Below are positions 36,784-46,218 of a DNA stretch of 64,000 bases, one piece after another. Source of the DNA: Halioxenophilus aromaticivorans (lineage in GTDB: Bacteria; Pseudomonadota; Gammaproteobacteria; Pseudomonadales; Cellvibrionaceae); the NCBI RefSeq assembly GCF_042850945.1, contig NZ_AP031496.1, positions 2,728,001 through 2,792,000 on the forward strand, in the 5' to 3' direction. Every line of letters begins with the position of its first letter. Positions within the stretch are counted from its first letter, which is position 1. The position numbers and the translations under genes were made by a program. Under the pieces are notes generated by a model. It was given only the letters and a program-made list of their open reading frames with translations. It had not been told where the DNA came from and did no database searches.

Positions 36784-38112
36784 ATGAATAACGATAACAA
36801 TGCCCACAGCACAACCGCGGGATTAGTGCGTAGACGGGTAGCGCGAGCTGTAGCTGTGATAGCGCTCACCATGGGTGGAGTTTACCTGTGTGTGTCAGCT
36901 TGGTTGTGGGCAAATAGTGCAGTTCCACAGCGCAGCCTAGAGCAATGGATAGACGACCCAAGTGAGGCCTTGGAAAAAGGCGCCTACCTAGCCCGCGCCG
37001 GCAACTGTGTAAGTTGCCACACTGTAGAAGGGGGAATGGAGTTCTCCGGTGGTGTACCGTTTTATACCGATTTTGGCGTGTTGTATTCGACCAATATTAC
37101 TCCCGACTCATCCCACGGCATTGGCCAATGGAGCTTTGAGGATTTTTACGCCTCAATGAAAAATGGTGTCCGGCCCAATGGTGAACATTTATACCCGGCA
37201 TTTCCCTACACCGACTTTGCCTTGGTTAGCGAGCAGGATCTGGCCTATCTGTTTGTTTACCTAAAAAACCTTGAGCCATCTAATAGCGCACCACCAAAAA
37301 ATGAACTGACCTTTCCGTTTAGCCTGCGCCCAACGCTCGCATTTTGGAAACTCCTGTTTCATGACCCAGAGCCACAATTAGATGCCGACCTAACCGAGCT
37401 CGTCGCACGTGGTGAGTATTTGGTTGAGGGCCTTGGTCATTGCGGAGCTTGCCATACGCCGCGCAATGTTTTGGGTGCTGAGCAGCCAGAGCTTGCCTTA
37501 ACTGGTGGTATGCAAGTGCACGCAACCAGGCTGCAAAATCTACGGCTTTGGTCTGCGGTAAATCTTACGCCTCATGAAGCTGGGCTTGGATCCTGGACCG
37601 AGCAGGATTTAACACAGTATTTGCATACCGGTAAATCCGACAAGGCGGTGGTACACGGGCCGATGACGGAGGTGATTATTAATTCACTGAGTCGTTTAAC
37701 CGAGCGGGACACTAACGCCATGGCCAGCTACCTCAAAACACTTGAAGCCAAAGCACAGCCGATACAGGCCAGTGTAAACGCCCAAGAGGATTTGTTCGCA
37801 GAAGGTGAGGTGGTTTACACCGTACATTGTGGCTCCTGCCACCTGCCTGATGCTGCCGGCGCCGAAGGCTTGGGCGTACCATTGAAGCACAACCCAATCG
37901 TTCAAGCGCCGGGGCCGGAATCGCTTATCAACACCATTTTGTATGGCCCGCATTTACCCGCCAGACCTTTTAGCGTGGACAGAAGCAATATGAGCATGTT
38001 TGGTAAACGGCTTTCCAATCAAGATATCGCAAGCCTGGCAACCTATCTGCGAAATAGTTTTGGTAATGCCGCGGGGGCCGTTACCGCCAGCCAAGTCCAA
38101 GCGCAACGATAA
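36784..38112 (+). CDS. Membrane-anchored triheme cytochrome c (dehydrogenase electron-acceptor type)
   Basis: The 442-aa protein has an N-terminal membrane helix (about residues 18-45) and three heme-binding CXXCH motifs: CVSCH (Cys75), CGACH (Cys220) and CGSCH (Cys349). This size and spacing match the cytochrome subunits of membrane alcohol, fructose and gluconate dehydrogenases, which pass electrons to ubiquinone. In-frame ATGs occur at 36754 and 36784; I chose the second because the extra ten residues are not family-like. It leads an operon with an unknown secreted protein, DUF1592, DUF1552 and MATE genes. A GMC dehydrogenase and its small subunit are encoded on the other strand about 6 kb away and are candidate partners. 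Confidence 0.85.
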   Translation: MNNDNNAHSTTAGLVRRRVARAVAVIALTMGGVYLCVSAWLWANSAVPQRSLEQWIDDPSEALEKGAYLARAGNCVSCHTVEGGMEFSGGVPFYTDFGVLYSTNITPDSSHGIGQWSFEDFYASMKNGVRPNGEHLYPAFPYTDFALVSEQDLAYLFVYLKNLEPSNSAPPKNELTFPFSLRPTLAFWKLLFHDPEPQLDADLTELVARGEYLVEGLGHCGACHTPRNVLGAEQPELALTGGMQVHATRLQNLRLWSAVNLTPHEAGLGSWTEQDLTQYLHTGKSDKAVVHGPMTEVIINSLSRLTERDTNAMASYLKTLEAKAQPIQASVNAQEDLFAEGEVVYTVHCGSCHLPDAAGAEGLGVPLKHNPIVQAPGPESLINTILYGPHLPARPFSVDRSNMSMFGKRLSNQDIASLATYLRNSFGNAAGAVTASQVQAQR

Positions 38113-38125
38113 GGAGAAATTAATT

Positions 38126-39316
38126 ATGAATTTATCCATGTCAACGAAAAACCAGCCTTTATTGCTGCTAGCAATAACCAATGTACTGGCGGTAGCTATG
38201 CCTCACGCTTTAAATGCTGCCGAACCGACTAGCTTAGCTGGTAAAGCGAGCGCGGGTTTTGTGGTGTCAGATTTTAAATACGCGCTTTCCGAGAACTTTG
38301 ATGAAATGCTCTCTTGCCCACAGGGTGTATCCAAAAATGAATTCGAAATCTATGCTATGACGCCAGAGGGCGCCCGTAAGCCCACTGAGTCGGAAGACGA
38401 TTTCGAAAAGCGGGCAATGCAGGCTGCTTACGCAAAAATGGCCAATGGCGGAAGAAATCTTTGCCTCCACCCAGAGCTTGGTGAGAAGGATCCTTATTTT
38501 AGGGTATTGGATAATACTCGCGAGCTAACCCAAGGCATAAATCTAGATGGCAGAGCCTCAGCGGACGACTTTAGTACGCCGGACGGTGAGCAGGGCATTG
38601 ACAATCAATTTTTACGTTTGGTGGGCTGCTCTCAATCATTTCAGCCATCTGGAACCTCGAACGGTTTTGCCATTGAAATGTTGGCGGGCTCCTGGGGAAT
38701 TTTGTTGTCTTTATCCGGCGTGGATGATTGGCAGAACGATGATTTGGTTGAAGTGTCGATCTTCGCCAATGCCGACCCCATACAGCTTAGCCCGGCACGT
38801 AAGCCATTACACTACGCCAGCTATAACTACGATTCTGATAGCCGTTTTCAAACGGTCACCAAGGGAAAAATCAAAGATGGTGTGCTGACCACAGAGCCCG
38901 CTGATATGCGCTTTCACCATGTAACTAATGCATTGATGCTAGAGCGTATTTTTGTCGATGCACAGATAAAAGCGAGCATTTCCGATGACGGAGCCCTGAG
39001 CGGCTATTTAGCTGGGTATATGCCCATAGAGGCACTGTACGATTATCAATTTGGCTACCGCCATGCGACTTTAGCCGATGGTAGTTTGGCGCCCGAAGCG
39101 CGCCGGGTGCAAACATCAAATGGTGCTTCTTTTGTATTGGGGTACACCTGCCAGGGTGTATATCAAGCAATGCATCATTTGGCAGACGGCCATTATGACC
39201 CCATAGAAAAGCAATTTACATCAATTTCAACGCAGATGAAGTTTGAAGCAGTACCAGCATTTGTCATCGAAACTGATTCCCGAAACACGGACATAACCTC
39301 TACAGGTGCGCAATAA
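38126..39316 (+). CDS. Exported protein of unknown function, DUF1592/DUF1552-linked
   Basis: I do not recognise a named domain. The 396-aa protein has a signal peptide (LLLLAITNVLAVAMPHALNA, cleavage near residue 31). Four mature-part cysteines are visible, in LSCPQ, RNLCLHP, LVGCSQS and GYTCQGV, and could form two disulfides. A conserved-looking segment TPDGEQGIDNQFLRLVGC precedes the third. The start ATG at 38126 has AAGGAGAAA 7 bases upstream and lies 13 bases after the cytochrome stop; a longer frame back to 38000 overlaps that gene and is rejected. Its stop abuts the ATG of the DUF1592 gene. Confidence 0.75.
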   Translation: MNLSMSTKNQPLLLLAITNVLAVAMPHALNAAEPTSLAGKASAGFVVSDFKYALSENFDEMLSCPQGVSKNEFEIYAMTPEGARKPTESEDDFEKRAMQAAYAKMANGGRNLCLHPELGEKDPYFRVLDNTRELTQGINLDGRASADDFSTPDGEQGIDNQFLRLVGCSQSFQPSGTSNGFAIEMLAGSWGILLSLSGVDDWQNDDLVEVSIFANADPIQLSPARKPLHYASYNYDSDSRFQTVTKGKIKDGVLTTEPADMRFHHVTNALMLERIFVDAQIKASISDDGALSGYLAGYMPIEALYDYQFGYRHATLADGSLAPEARRVQTSNGASFVLGYTCQGVYQAMHHLADGHYDPIEKQFTSISTQMKFEAVPAFVIETDSRNTDITSTGAQ

Positions 39317-40978
39317 ATGACAGCGAACAAATTTATGCGATTATTCATTGTGTCTATAACTATTTGCATTAGCCTACTCGGTTGTGAGCGAGACGCATCT
39401 AGTTTACGCGAGCCAGCGGCTGCTGGCGGCCCGTTGTTAGTACGCGCCCTCACCGAATCGCAATATCGAGCTAGCGTACATTCAATTTTTGGCGAAGACG
39501 CCCCCATCGCCATGCGTTTTGAGCCTGGCCTACGCAGCGAGGGGTTATTGGCCGTGGGTACCAGTGAGGTTGGGTTGTCCCCATTCAGTTTGGAGCAGTA
39601 TAACCAGGCGGCGATTGCTTTATCAGATTTCGTTTTTAACCCAGATAACCCTAATCAGCCATGCCTGGATTCCGCAGCCGACCAATTTGACCAAACCTGC
39701 GCCCAGCACTATTTATCCACCACTGGGCTCAGGCTGTTTCGTCGTCCTTTGTCTGAGGCGCAGTTAAACCTGTATCTGGAAATCGCCAAGCAGAATTTTA
39801 GTTTGCTTGGAGATTTTCACACCGGCTTAAAATACGGTTTAGTAGGTTTACTCACTGCACCCAATTTTCTGCTACGAATAGAGCAAACGGAAATCGTCGA
39901 TGGCGTTGAAGTGTTGGATGCCTACAGCAGGGCAGAGCGTTTGGCGTTTTTTCTAACCAACACCAGCCCAGATGAGACCTTGCTTACCGCTGCTGCTAAT
40001 GGCCAGTTAAGCCATGTTGAGGGCCGTCGTCAGCAGGTGGAACGGTTACTGGCCAGTGATACTCTGACACTCGCGGTAGAAGACTTTTTCACGGATATGC
40101 TGCGCTTTGATAGGTTTCGAGATATTAGCAAAGACAGTGGGATCTATCCTGCGTTTAACGCTGACGTTTTGCAAGATGCCCAGCAGCAAACGCTGCTCGA
40201 CATAGTGCAACATTTACTGGTAGATGAGGGCGACTATCGGCAATTGTTTAATTTAAAGCAAACGCATTTAACACGTGCATTAGGCCCTATTTACCGAGTG
40301 CCAGTGCCCAACCGTAAGGGTTGGAGTGAGGTTAGCTTCCCCAGTGACAGTGCCTATGCTGGGATACAAAGCCATGCGTCCTTTTTAGCGCTGCATTCCC
40401 ACCCGGGAAGTTCGTCACCAACCCTACGCGGCAAGGCGATTCGCGAAGTGTTTTTATGCCAAGAGGTACCTGATCCACCGGCGGATGTGGATTTTACCCT
40501 GGCTGAAGAAACCAACAACCACGCCATGCCCACCGCTAAGGATCGATTAATCGCCCACAATAACGAGCCAAGTTGTGCTGGTTGCCACAAAATCATGGAC
40601 CCGCCAGGCTTGGCACTAGAGCAATTTGATGGCGTCGGTAAATTCCGTGTGCTGGAAAATAATACGCCCATTGATGTGGCCGGAAATTTAGATGGCCAAG
40701 CCTTCGAAACTGTCCCGCAATTCGCCCAAGCGTTGAGTAACCACCGAGAAATTCCGCGCTGCTTAGCGGAACGGTTATACCGGTATTCCGTTGGTAGAGA
40801 TGTTACCTGGCATGAGCGGGCATTTCTAGATTACTTAAACCAAGTGTTTGTTGATGTTGATTATCGCCTTAAGCCACTTATGAGAACCATAGCTTTAAGC
40901 GACAGCTTTTACGCCATCGACGGTAACCATTCACAATTGTCAGATACGCACCCCAAAATAGCGGAGGCAAAACCATGA
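39317..40978 (+). CDS. DUF1592/DUF1588/DUF1585 lipoprotein with a CXXCH motif
   Basis: The 553-aa protein starts with a lipoprotein signal (lipobox SLLGC, Cys23). The domain order is typical of this family: DUF1595-like near residue 130 (GLRLFRRPLSE), DUF1592 (YSRAERLAFFLTNTSPDE), DUF1588 with CAGCHKIMDPPGLALEQFD, then DUF1585 with the YRYSVGRDVT block. Cys420-X-X-Cys423-His424 is a possible c-type heme site. Such proteins are common in Planctomycetes, Myxobacteria and some marine Gammaproteobacteria; no biochemical role is established. It begins directly after the preceding stop and overlaps the DUF1552 gene by 4 bases, so the three are translationally coupled. Confidence 0.85.
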   Translation: MTANKFMRLFIVSITICISLLGCERDASSLREPAAAGGPLLVRALTESQYRASVHSIFGEDAPIAMRFEPGLRSEGLLAVGTSEVGLSPFSLEQYNQAAIALSDFVFNPDNPNQPCLDSAADQFDQTCAQHYLSTTGLRLFRRPLSEAQLNLYLEIAKQNFSLLGDFHTGLKYGLVGLLTAPNFLLRIEQTEIVDGVEVLDAYSRAERLAFFLTNTSPDETLLTAAANGQLSHVEGRRQQVERLLASDTLTLAVEDFFTDMLRFDRFRDISKDSGIYPAFNADVLQDAQQQTLLDIVQHLLVDEGDYRQLFNLKQTHLTRALGPIYRVPVPNRKGWSEVSFPSDSAYAGIQSHASFLALHSHPGSSSPTLRGKAIREVFLCQEVPDPPADVDFTLAEETNNHAMPTAKDRLIAHNNEPSCAGCHKIMDPPGLALEQFDGVGKFRVLENNTPIDVAGNLDGQAFETVPQFAQALSNHREIPRCLAERLYRYSVGRDVTWHERAFLDYLNQVFVDVDYRLKPLMRTIALSDSFYAIDGNHSQLSDTHPKIAEAKP

Positions 40979-42306
40979 AGTCCAGAACCAGAAGAACATT
41001 ATTAAAAGGTTTATTTCACGGGGCAGTTGTTGGTGTTGGCCTGCCCACGCTCAATTGCTTTTTAGATGACAGTGGCAAGGCCTTTGCGGATACCAAGCAA
41101 CGGCTACCCACGCGCTTTGGTACCTGGGTGTGGGGTTGTGGTTTTATTCCAGAGCATTGGATACCCACCCAAACGGGTAGCGATTTTGACTTACATGGCC
41201 ACTTGGCGCCGGTGGCAAGTTATAAGGACAAGCTATCGATACTGTCTGGGTTTGACGTTAAATTGGATGGCGTGCCCAATAAACCCCATATAACGGGGTG
41301 TTTGGGGCTTCGCACGGGGGTACCAGTACCTGATGAAAACGTAAAAAAGCCCACTTTGGATGTAGAAATAGCCCGCATAATTGGTAATGACACCCGCTTT
41401 GGCTCCATAGAGCTTAGTACCAGCGGTATTAATCGGTCTTATTCATTCCGCGCTGCGGGTGCGCCCAATCCTAGCGAAACATCCCCGTTGGCGTTTTATC
41501 AAAGAGTTTTTGGCGAGGGATTTCAGGATCCAAACAATACCAACTTTGTGCCTAATCCTACCTTTATGGCGCAGCAAAGTGTGCTGTCTGCCATTAAGGA
41601 TCAGCGCGCAGACTTAGTAAAAACTGTTGGTGCCGAAGACAGGCATCGTTTAGACGAATACTTTACGGCGATTCGGGAGCTAGAACAAAAATTGACGTTG
41701 CAATTACAGCCGCCGGCGCCGGTTGAAAACTTCGTCAAGCCGCAGCAGCCAGAGCCCTACACGGTCGATGCAACCATGTCTGAGGTAATCAAAACTCATA
41801 AAGTTATGGCAGATTTATTAGCGGTTGCACTGCAGTCTAATCAAACCCGCATTTTCAATGTGTTGTTATCAGATACGGCGTCGAATTTGCGTAAGCCCGG
41901 CACCACCGCCACGCACCACACACTTACCCACGAAGAACCCGTTGACCCAGCCTTGGGGTACCAACCCCAGGTAGCGTGGTTTGCTGAGCAAAGTATGCTG
42001 GCTTGGAAAGATTTTTTAGACAGCTTAAGCAGTATTAAGGAAGGCGACGGCACACTATTGGACAACTGTTTGGTGTTTGCCCATTCCGACTGCTCCATTG
42101 CTAAATCCCACGCGGTAGAGGGAATACCGATGATGTTGGCCGGCAGTGGCGGCGGAAAATTTAAAACCGGCTTGCACATTGCTGGTAAAGGCGATGCCGC
42201 AAGCCGAGTAGGCTTAACGTTACAACAGGGCCTAGGCGTTCCTATTGACCGCTGGGGAAGTTTATCCATGGATACAAACCGGCCACTAACCGAACTGATG
42301 GCCTAA
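40975..42306 (+). CDS. DUF1552 Tat-exported protein
   Basis: The 443-aa protein has a twin-arginine-like signal (SRTRRTLLKGL, then a hydrophobic stretch), suggesting folded export to the periplasm. The mature part contains the DUF1552 features FGTWVWGCGFIPEHW near residue 45, KLSILSGFDV near 87, and late His/Asp-rich segments TATHHTLTHEE and VFAHSDCSIAKSHA that could bind metal. It overlaps the DUF1592 gene as ATGA; this pair is recurrent in other bacteria. The function is unknown. Comparison with DUF1501/alkaline-phosphatase-like folds is a guess. Confidence 0.85.
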   Translation: MKSRTRRTLLKGLFHGAVVGVGLPTLNCFLDDSGKAFADTKQRLPTRFGTWVWGCGFIPEHWIPTQTGSDFDLHGHLAPVASYKDKLSILSGFDVKLDGVPNKPHITGCLGLRTGVPVPDENVKKPTLDVEIARIIGNDTRFGSIELSTSGINRSYSFRAAGAPNPSETSPLAFYQRVFGEGFQDPNNTNFVPNPTFMAQQSVLSAIKDQRADLVKTVGAEDRHRLDEYFTAIRELEQKLTLQLQPPAPVENFVKPQQPEPYTVDATMSEVIKTHKVMADLLAVALQSNQTRIFNVLLSDTASNLRKPGTTATHHTLTHEEPVDPALGYQPQVAWFAEQSMLAWKDFLDSLSSIKEGDGTLLDNCLVFAHSDCSIAKSHAVEGIPMMLAGSGGGKFKTGLHIAGKGDAASRVGLTLQQGLGVPIDRWGSLSMDTNRPLTELMA

Positions 42307-42317
42307 GCAAGAGAAGT

Positions 42318-43649
42318 ATGGCAAGAACGACAACAAAACAGCTTTTGGCACTGGCCGTGCCGATATTTATCGGCGGCTTTGTGCAAACCAGTTACCATTT
42401 GGTAAACACATTCTGGGTAGGGCGATTAGGAAGTGATGCGGTTGCGGTTATCACCGTTAATCTACCCATCGCTATGTTATTAATGGCCGTGGCCTCTGGC
42501 TTAACGCTGGCCAGTTCCATTTTAGTGGCCCAAAGGCACGGCGCAAAAGACAAAGCAGGCATCAACGCCACCGTAGCGCAGTCCATAGTATGGCTGGGGG
42601 CATGTGCCATAGTCATTGTGGTGGTTGGCTTGCTGGCTACGGATTCCATCACCCGTCTGTACGCAGTGCCGGAGACGATTCGTAAATCCGCAGCGGATTA
42701 TTTATTGCTTAGCTTCCTAGGCGCGCCGTTTATTATGTATTGCTCACTCTACCAAGCCGTTCTTAGGGGGGTAGGGGATGCAAAAGCGCCTATGTTAATT
42801 GCCATTGGTAGCGTTTTTCTAAATGCACTATTGGACCCTCTGCTGATTTTTGGGTATGTCGGCCTGCCTGGAATGGGTGTGCAGGGCGCAGCCCTTGCCA
42901 CCTTGCTTACCCAAGTTGTCGCCACGCTGCTTGGCTTTAAACTGATGTTTAACGAGCGGTACGCCATTGTTACACAGCTTTCGGATTATCTACCTCAATG
43001 GCAAACCGCAAAGCAGTTATTCAAGCTGGGCACACCCTCTGCGATCGAGCAAGGCCTACAGGCTTTTACCATTACCGCAACAACACTTATCGTCGCCCCA
43101 TTTGGCGCGGTGACTTTGGCGGCATACGGGTTAGTGTTTAGGTTGTTTGTTATGATCACCATGCCCTGTTTTGCCTTATCTATGGCGGTATCGATATTGG
43201 TGGGGCAGAGCCTGGGTGCACGGGACGTAAAGCGTTGCCAATCCATCACTATTCACGCCTTGCTGATAAGTTTAATGAGTATGGTGGTTGTTTCGTCGGT
43301 GGTTTTTATCGCCGCCAAACCGTTTTTAGGTGTATTTGTGCCCACCGATGCCGAGTTGTTGGCTAAGTCTGTCACGGTGCTCCAAATCGGGATCTTGGCC
43401 TTTCCATTTATTGCGGTACAGTTGGCGCTGTGCGGCGCGTTAAGAGGCGCTGGTGCAACGTTTACTGCGCTTGCGATTTCTGTGGTGTCTTCCTGGCTGA
43501 TACAGATCCCGCTAACCTATGTGTTATCTCGTCAGCAATTCTATGGTGAGCTAGGGCTTTGGTGGGCATCGGTTATTGGGGCCGCCTTGGCGGCCGTGAT
43601 CAGTATCGGGTGTTATCGTAGCTTTAATTGGCAGAAGCGATTAGTGTGA
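42318..43649 (+). CDS. MATE-family efflux transporter
   Basis: This 443-aa membrane protein has 12 helices in two homologous halves of the MatE type. The first half contains VNTFWVGRLGSDAVAVITVN and the second AYGLVFRLFVMITMPCFALS. MATE proteins export cationic compounds using Na+ or H+. It begins 11 bases after the DUF1552 stop with an AAGAGAAG ribosome site, so it is likely the last gene of the cytochrome/DUF operon. Its C-terminal end overlaps the ThuA gene of the other strand by 9 bases. Confidence 0.88.
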   Translation: MARTTTKQLLALAVPIFIGGFVQTSYHLVNTFWVGRLGSDAVAVITVNLPIAMLLMAVASGLTLASSILVAQRHGAKDKAGINATVAQSIVWLGACAIVIVVVGLLATDSITRLYAVPETIRKSAADYLLLSFLGAPFIMYCSLYQAVLRGVGDAKAPMLIAIGSVFLNALLDPLLIFGYVGLPGMGVQGAALATLLTQVVATLLGFKLMFNERYAIVTQLSDYLPQWQTAKQLFKLGTPSAIEQGLQAFTITATTLIVAPFGAVTLAAYGLVFRLFVMITMPCFALSMAVSILVGQSLGARDVKRCQSITIHALLISLMSMVVVSSVVFIAAKPFLGVFVPTDAELLAKSVTVLQIGILAFPFIAVQLALCGALRGAGATFTALAISVVSSWLIQIPLTYVLSRQQFYGELGLWWASVIGAALAAVISIGCYRSFNWQKRLV

Positions 43650-44498
43650 ATTCGAGCATTCGTCACTGGTCATTGCCCAGTGTAGCGATTGCTCTAAAAT
43701 GGTTTTGTAAGCGGGCGTGGCGTAGGCTTCTGCGGTGTGGCCAAGTGATGAATAAAGGGCCCGCCCTTGGTTTATGCAGCGCTTCCAAATCACGGGGTGA
43801 TCCTCGCCCATGGAGATATTCTCTTTAAAAAACATTGGGCTGTAGGTAGTTTCATCGATGGTAGCCAGTACGGTGGCCCCGGTTAAGCGTGGGCTTTTGT
43901 CGTAGGAATACCATTCATCGTTGTGCTGCCATTGTCCGCCTAGGTGTTGCGTAATTAACTCGGAAGGGTTCTCCGTATGAACCGTGGCGGCTTGGTATTG
44001 GGGATTCATGGGGTGGCCAATAAAATTAGCGCCGATAATTTTCTCGTTAAACCACTGCCAAGTGCCGGAGGTATCGCCAGAGCCATGCACGCCTACCCAG
44101 CCACCGCCGTTTTCAAGGTAACGTTTAAACGCTGCCTGTTGCTCTTGGTTTAAAACGTCGCCTGTAACGTTGTTCCAAAATAGAACGTCAAACTGGGCGA
44201 GATCAGCGTCGTTATGAATGGCGCCGTTTTCGGTAATATAAACTGACCAGCCGTTCTTCTCGCCTAAATTTTGAATCAGTGCTTCTGCAGCGGGTATTGC
44301 TTCTTTATGAATAAATTGTTGGGTTTTAGAAAAGACCAATACCGCTGGGGATTTCAAAGCGGGCAAGGTTGGCGGTTCAGTATCGAAGGAGGGCGATCGC
44401 CAAAAGCCGCGGCTACGCATCTGATAAACGGCGTAGAGTGCGGCTGCGGTAACCAAGATTAATAGCAGTACGATTATTCGAATAATCCATTTTTTCAT
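43641..44498 (-). CDS. ThuA-domain protein, membrane-anchored
   Basis: The 285-aa protein has an N-terminal membrane helix (about residues 5-26) and a ThuA-like class-I-glutamine-amidotransferase-type domain. Features include AVLVFSKTQQFIHKEAIPAA, FDVLFWNNVTGDVL, GGGWVGVHGSGDT and a late GRALYSSLGHTAEAY. ThuA proteins were first linked to trehalose/3-keto-sugar use, but their reaction is not firmly known. Its start is 3 bases after the stop of the GMC dehydrogenase gene, so it belongs to the same operon. Confidence 0.85.
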   Translation of the reverse strand: MKKWIIRIIVLLLILVTAAALYAVYQMRSRGFWRSPSFDTEPPTLPALKSPAVLVFSKTQQFIHKEAIPAAEALIQNLGEKNGWSVYITENGAIHNDADLAQFDVLFWNNVTGDVLNQEQQAAFKRYLENGGGWVGVHGSGDTSGTWQWFNEKIIGANFIGHPMNPQYQAATVHTENPSELITQHLGGQWQHNDEWYSYDKSPRLTGATVLATIDETTYSPMFFKENISMGEDHPVIWKRCINQGRALYSSLGHTAEAYATPAYKTILEQSLHWAMTSDECSNSH

Positions 44499-44501
44499 GG
44501 T

Positions 44502-46205
44502 TTAGATATTTCCAGATTTTAGTTGTTTAACTGCGTAGTCGCAGGCCCTTGCGGTAAAGGCCATATAGGTAAGTGAGGGGTTTACGCAGGCAGAAGACGC
44601 CATAAACGAGCCATCGGTAATAAATAGGTTGTTGATGTCGTGAGCTTGATTGTATTTATTTAAAACCGATTGATTTGGGTTGTGTCCCATTCTCGCTGTA
44701 CCCATTTCGTGGATGGCAGCGCCGGGCGTGGAAAGATTCTCATCATCCCCAAACTCAACCGAAAAACTGGCGCCGGCTTTGGTAACAATATCTTTTGCTT
44801 GTTGTTTTATATCTTTGGCCATGGCTTTTTCGTTATCGCTCCACTCAAAATCAAAGGCGACCTGTGGCACGCCAAAGCGATCTTTCTTGTTTGTTAAATA
44901 CAGCTTGTTGCGCTTTTGTGGCAGGCACTCACCGAATCCACCGACATAGAATGTCCAGTGCTTTGGCTGGGTTAAATTGTTTTTATATTCAGCGCCTATA
45001 CCAGGAGCATTGAAGCTGCCTATCCAACTCGACCGTGAAGTATTGGTTTGGAAACCATAGCCTCTTACGAAACCCAAATCTTCGTCGTTGGATAGATTCC
45101 TAAACCTTGGTACGTAAAGCCCAGTGGGCCGATTGCCATGGTAATAATAGTTGCTATAGTTGGTGAATAGCCCCGCGGCGCCAATGCCCGAGAAATGATC
45201 CATCAGGTAGTGCCCCAGCACCCCGGAGCTGTTGGCGAGGCCCGTTGGAAAGTGCTCATTGGCACTATTTAATAGAAGCTGTGTACTGGCGATGGTAGAT
45301 GCACAAAGGAATACGACCTTGGCCGAATACTGGCTGCGCTCATTCGTTTTTGTGTCCACCACACAGACTTGGCTGATTTTTTGGGTATTGTTGTCGTATT
45401 CTAATCGCTCCACCAATGCATTGGCTCTAATAGTTACATTGCCGGTTGCCAGGGCTGCTGGCAATGTGGAGGATTGTGAACTGAAATAACTGCCCGTTGA
45501 ACAGCCATTTTCGCAGGGGCCACAATAATGGCAGGCCGAGCGTCCCGGCAGGTTTTCCGTTAATATCGCCGTGCGCGCGTTGGTGAGCGTAATATCCGGC
45601 CTAGCTGCTTTCAGTTTTTTTTGTATTTCTTTTTCTAAATGGTACCAAGGCATTGGTTTTTGGAAATCGCCATCGGGCAATTGCGGCAAACCTTCTTTTT
45701 TGCCGTTGACGCCAATAAACTTTTCAACGTGGCTGTACCATGGCGCTATCTCTTGATAAGTCACCGGCCATGGTTTGCCATGCCCGTCTTTTGCGTTGGC
45801 ATTAAAATCTTGCTCGCTAAAACGATAGGATTGTCTCCCCCACATCAGCGAGCGCCCACCCACATGGTCGCCGCGGGTCCATGTAAAGGGTTTCTCTGGG
45901 TTGTTTTGGTAAGGGTTTAGACGATCGTTGTTCCAGAATTGGATGTTACTGGCCATGAACGCGTAGCTTTGGCTCTGAATGGCGTAATCTCGGCTTTCCA
46001 GTTCGCGGTCGGGTTTGCCGTTGAAGGGTAAATCCCAAGTAGGTACGTGCTCTCCGGTATAATCTAGGCCATGGCGCATTTCTTTGCCGCGCTCAAGCAC
46101 CAGTACGCTTAAGCCTTTCTCCGCGAGTTCTTTGGCAGCCCAACCGCCAGAAATGCCAGAGCCAATTACAATCGCATCAAAATTATTATTCGGTTTCGTT
46201 TTCAT
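44502..46205 (-). CDS. GMC-family FAD-dependent dehydrogenase (gluconate/glucoside dehydrogenase large-subunit type)
   Basis: The 567-aa flavoprotein has the FAD loop IGSGISGGWAAKELAEKG (residues 14-31), a second FAD-contact segment GDHVGGRSLMWGRQSYR, and the C-terminal active-site pair His499 (HEMGTARMG) and Asn542 (NPSLTYMAF). A cysteine cluster C225-X2-C228-X2-C231-X3-C235 matches the position of the Fe-S cluster in fructose, gluconate and glucoside dehydrogenases. It has no signal peptide, so export probably depends on the Tat-exported small subunit encoded 13 bases upstream. The substrate is probably a sugar, glycoside or sugar acid. Confidence 0.87.
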   Translation of the reverse strand: MKTKPNNNFDAIVIGSGISGGWAAKELAEKGLSVLVLERGKEMRHGLDYTGEHVPTWDLPFNGKPDRELESRDYAIQSQSYAFMASNIQFWNNDRLNPYQNNPEKPFTWTRGDHVGGRSLMWGRQSYRFSEQDFNANAKDGHGKPWPVTYQEIAPWYSHVEKFIGVNGKKEGLPQLPDGDFQKPMPWYHLEKEIQKKLKAARPDITLTNARTAILTENLPGRSACHYCGPCENGCSTGSYFSSQSSTLPAALATGNVTIRANALVERLEYDNNTQKISQVCVVDTKTNERSQYSAKVVFLCASTIASTQLLLNSANEHFPTGLANSSGVLGHYLMDHFSGIGAAGLFTNYSNYYYHGNRPTGLYVPRFRNLSNDEDLGFVRGYGFQTNTSRSSWIGSFNAPGIGAEYKNNLTQPKHWTFYVGGFGECLPQKRNKLYLTNKKDRFGVPQVAFDFEWSDNEKAMAKDIKQQAKDIVTKAGASFSVEFGDDENLSTPGAAIHEMGTARMGHNPNQSVLNKYNQAHDINNLFITDGSFMASSACVNPSLTYMAFTARACDYAVKQLKSGNI

Positions 46206-46218
46206 CTTTTATATAGCC

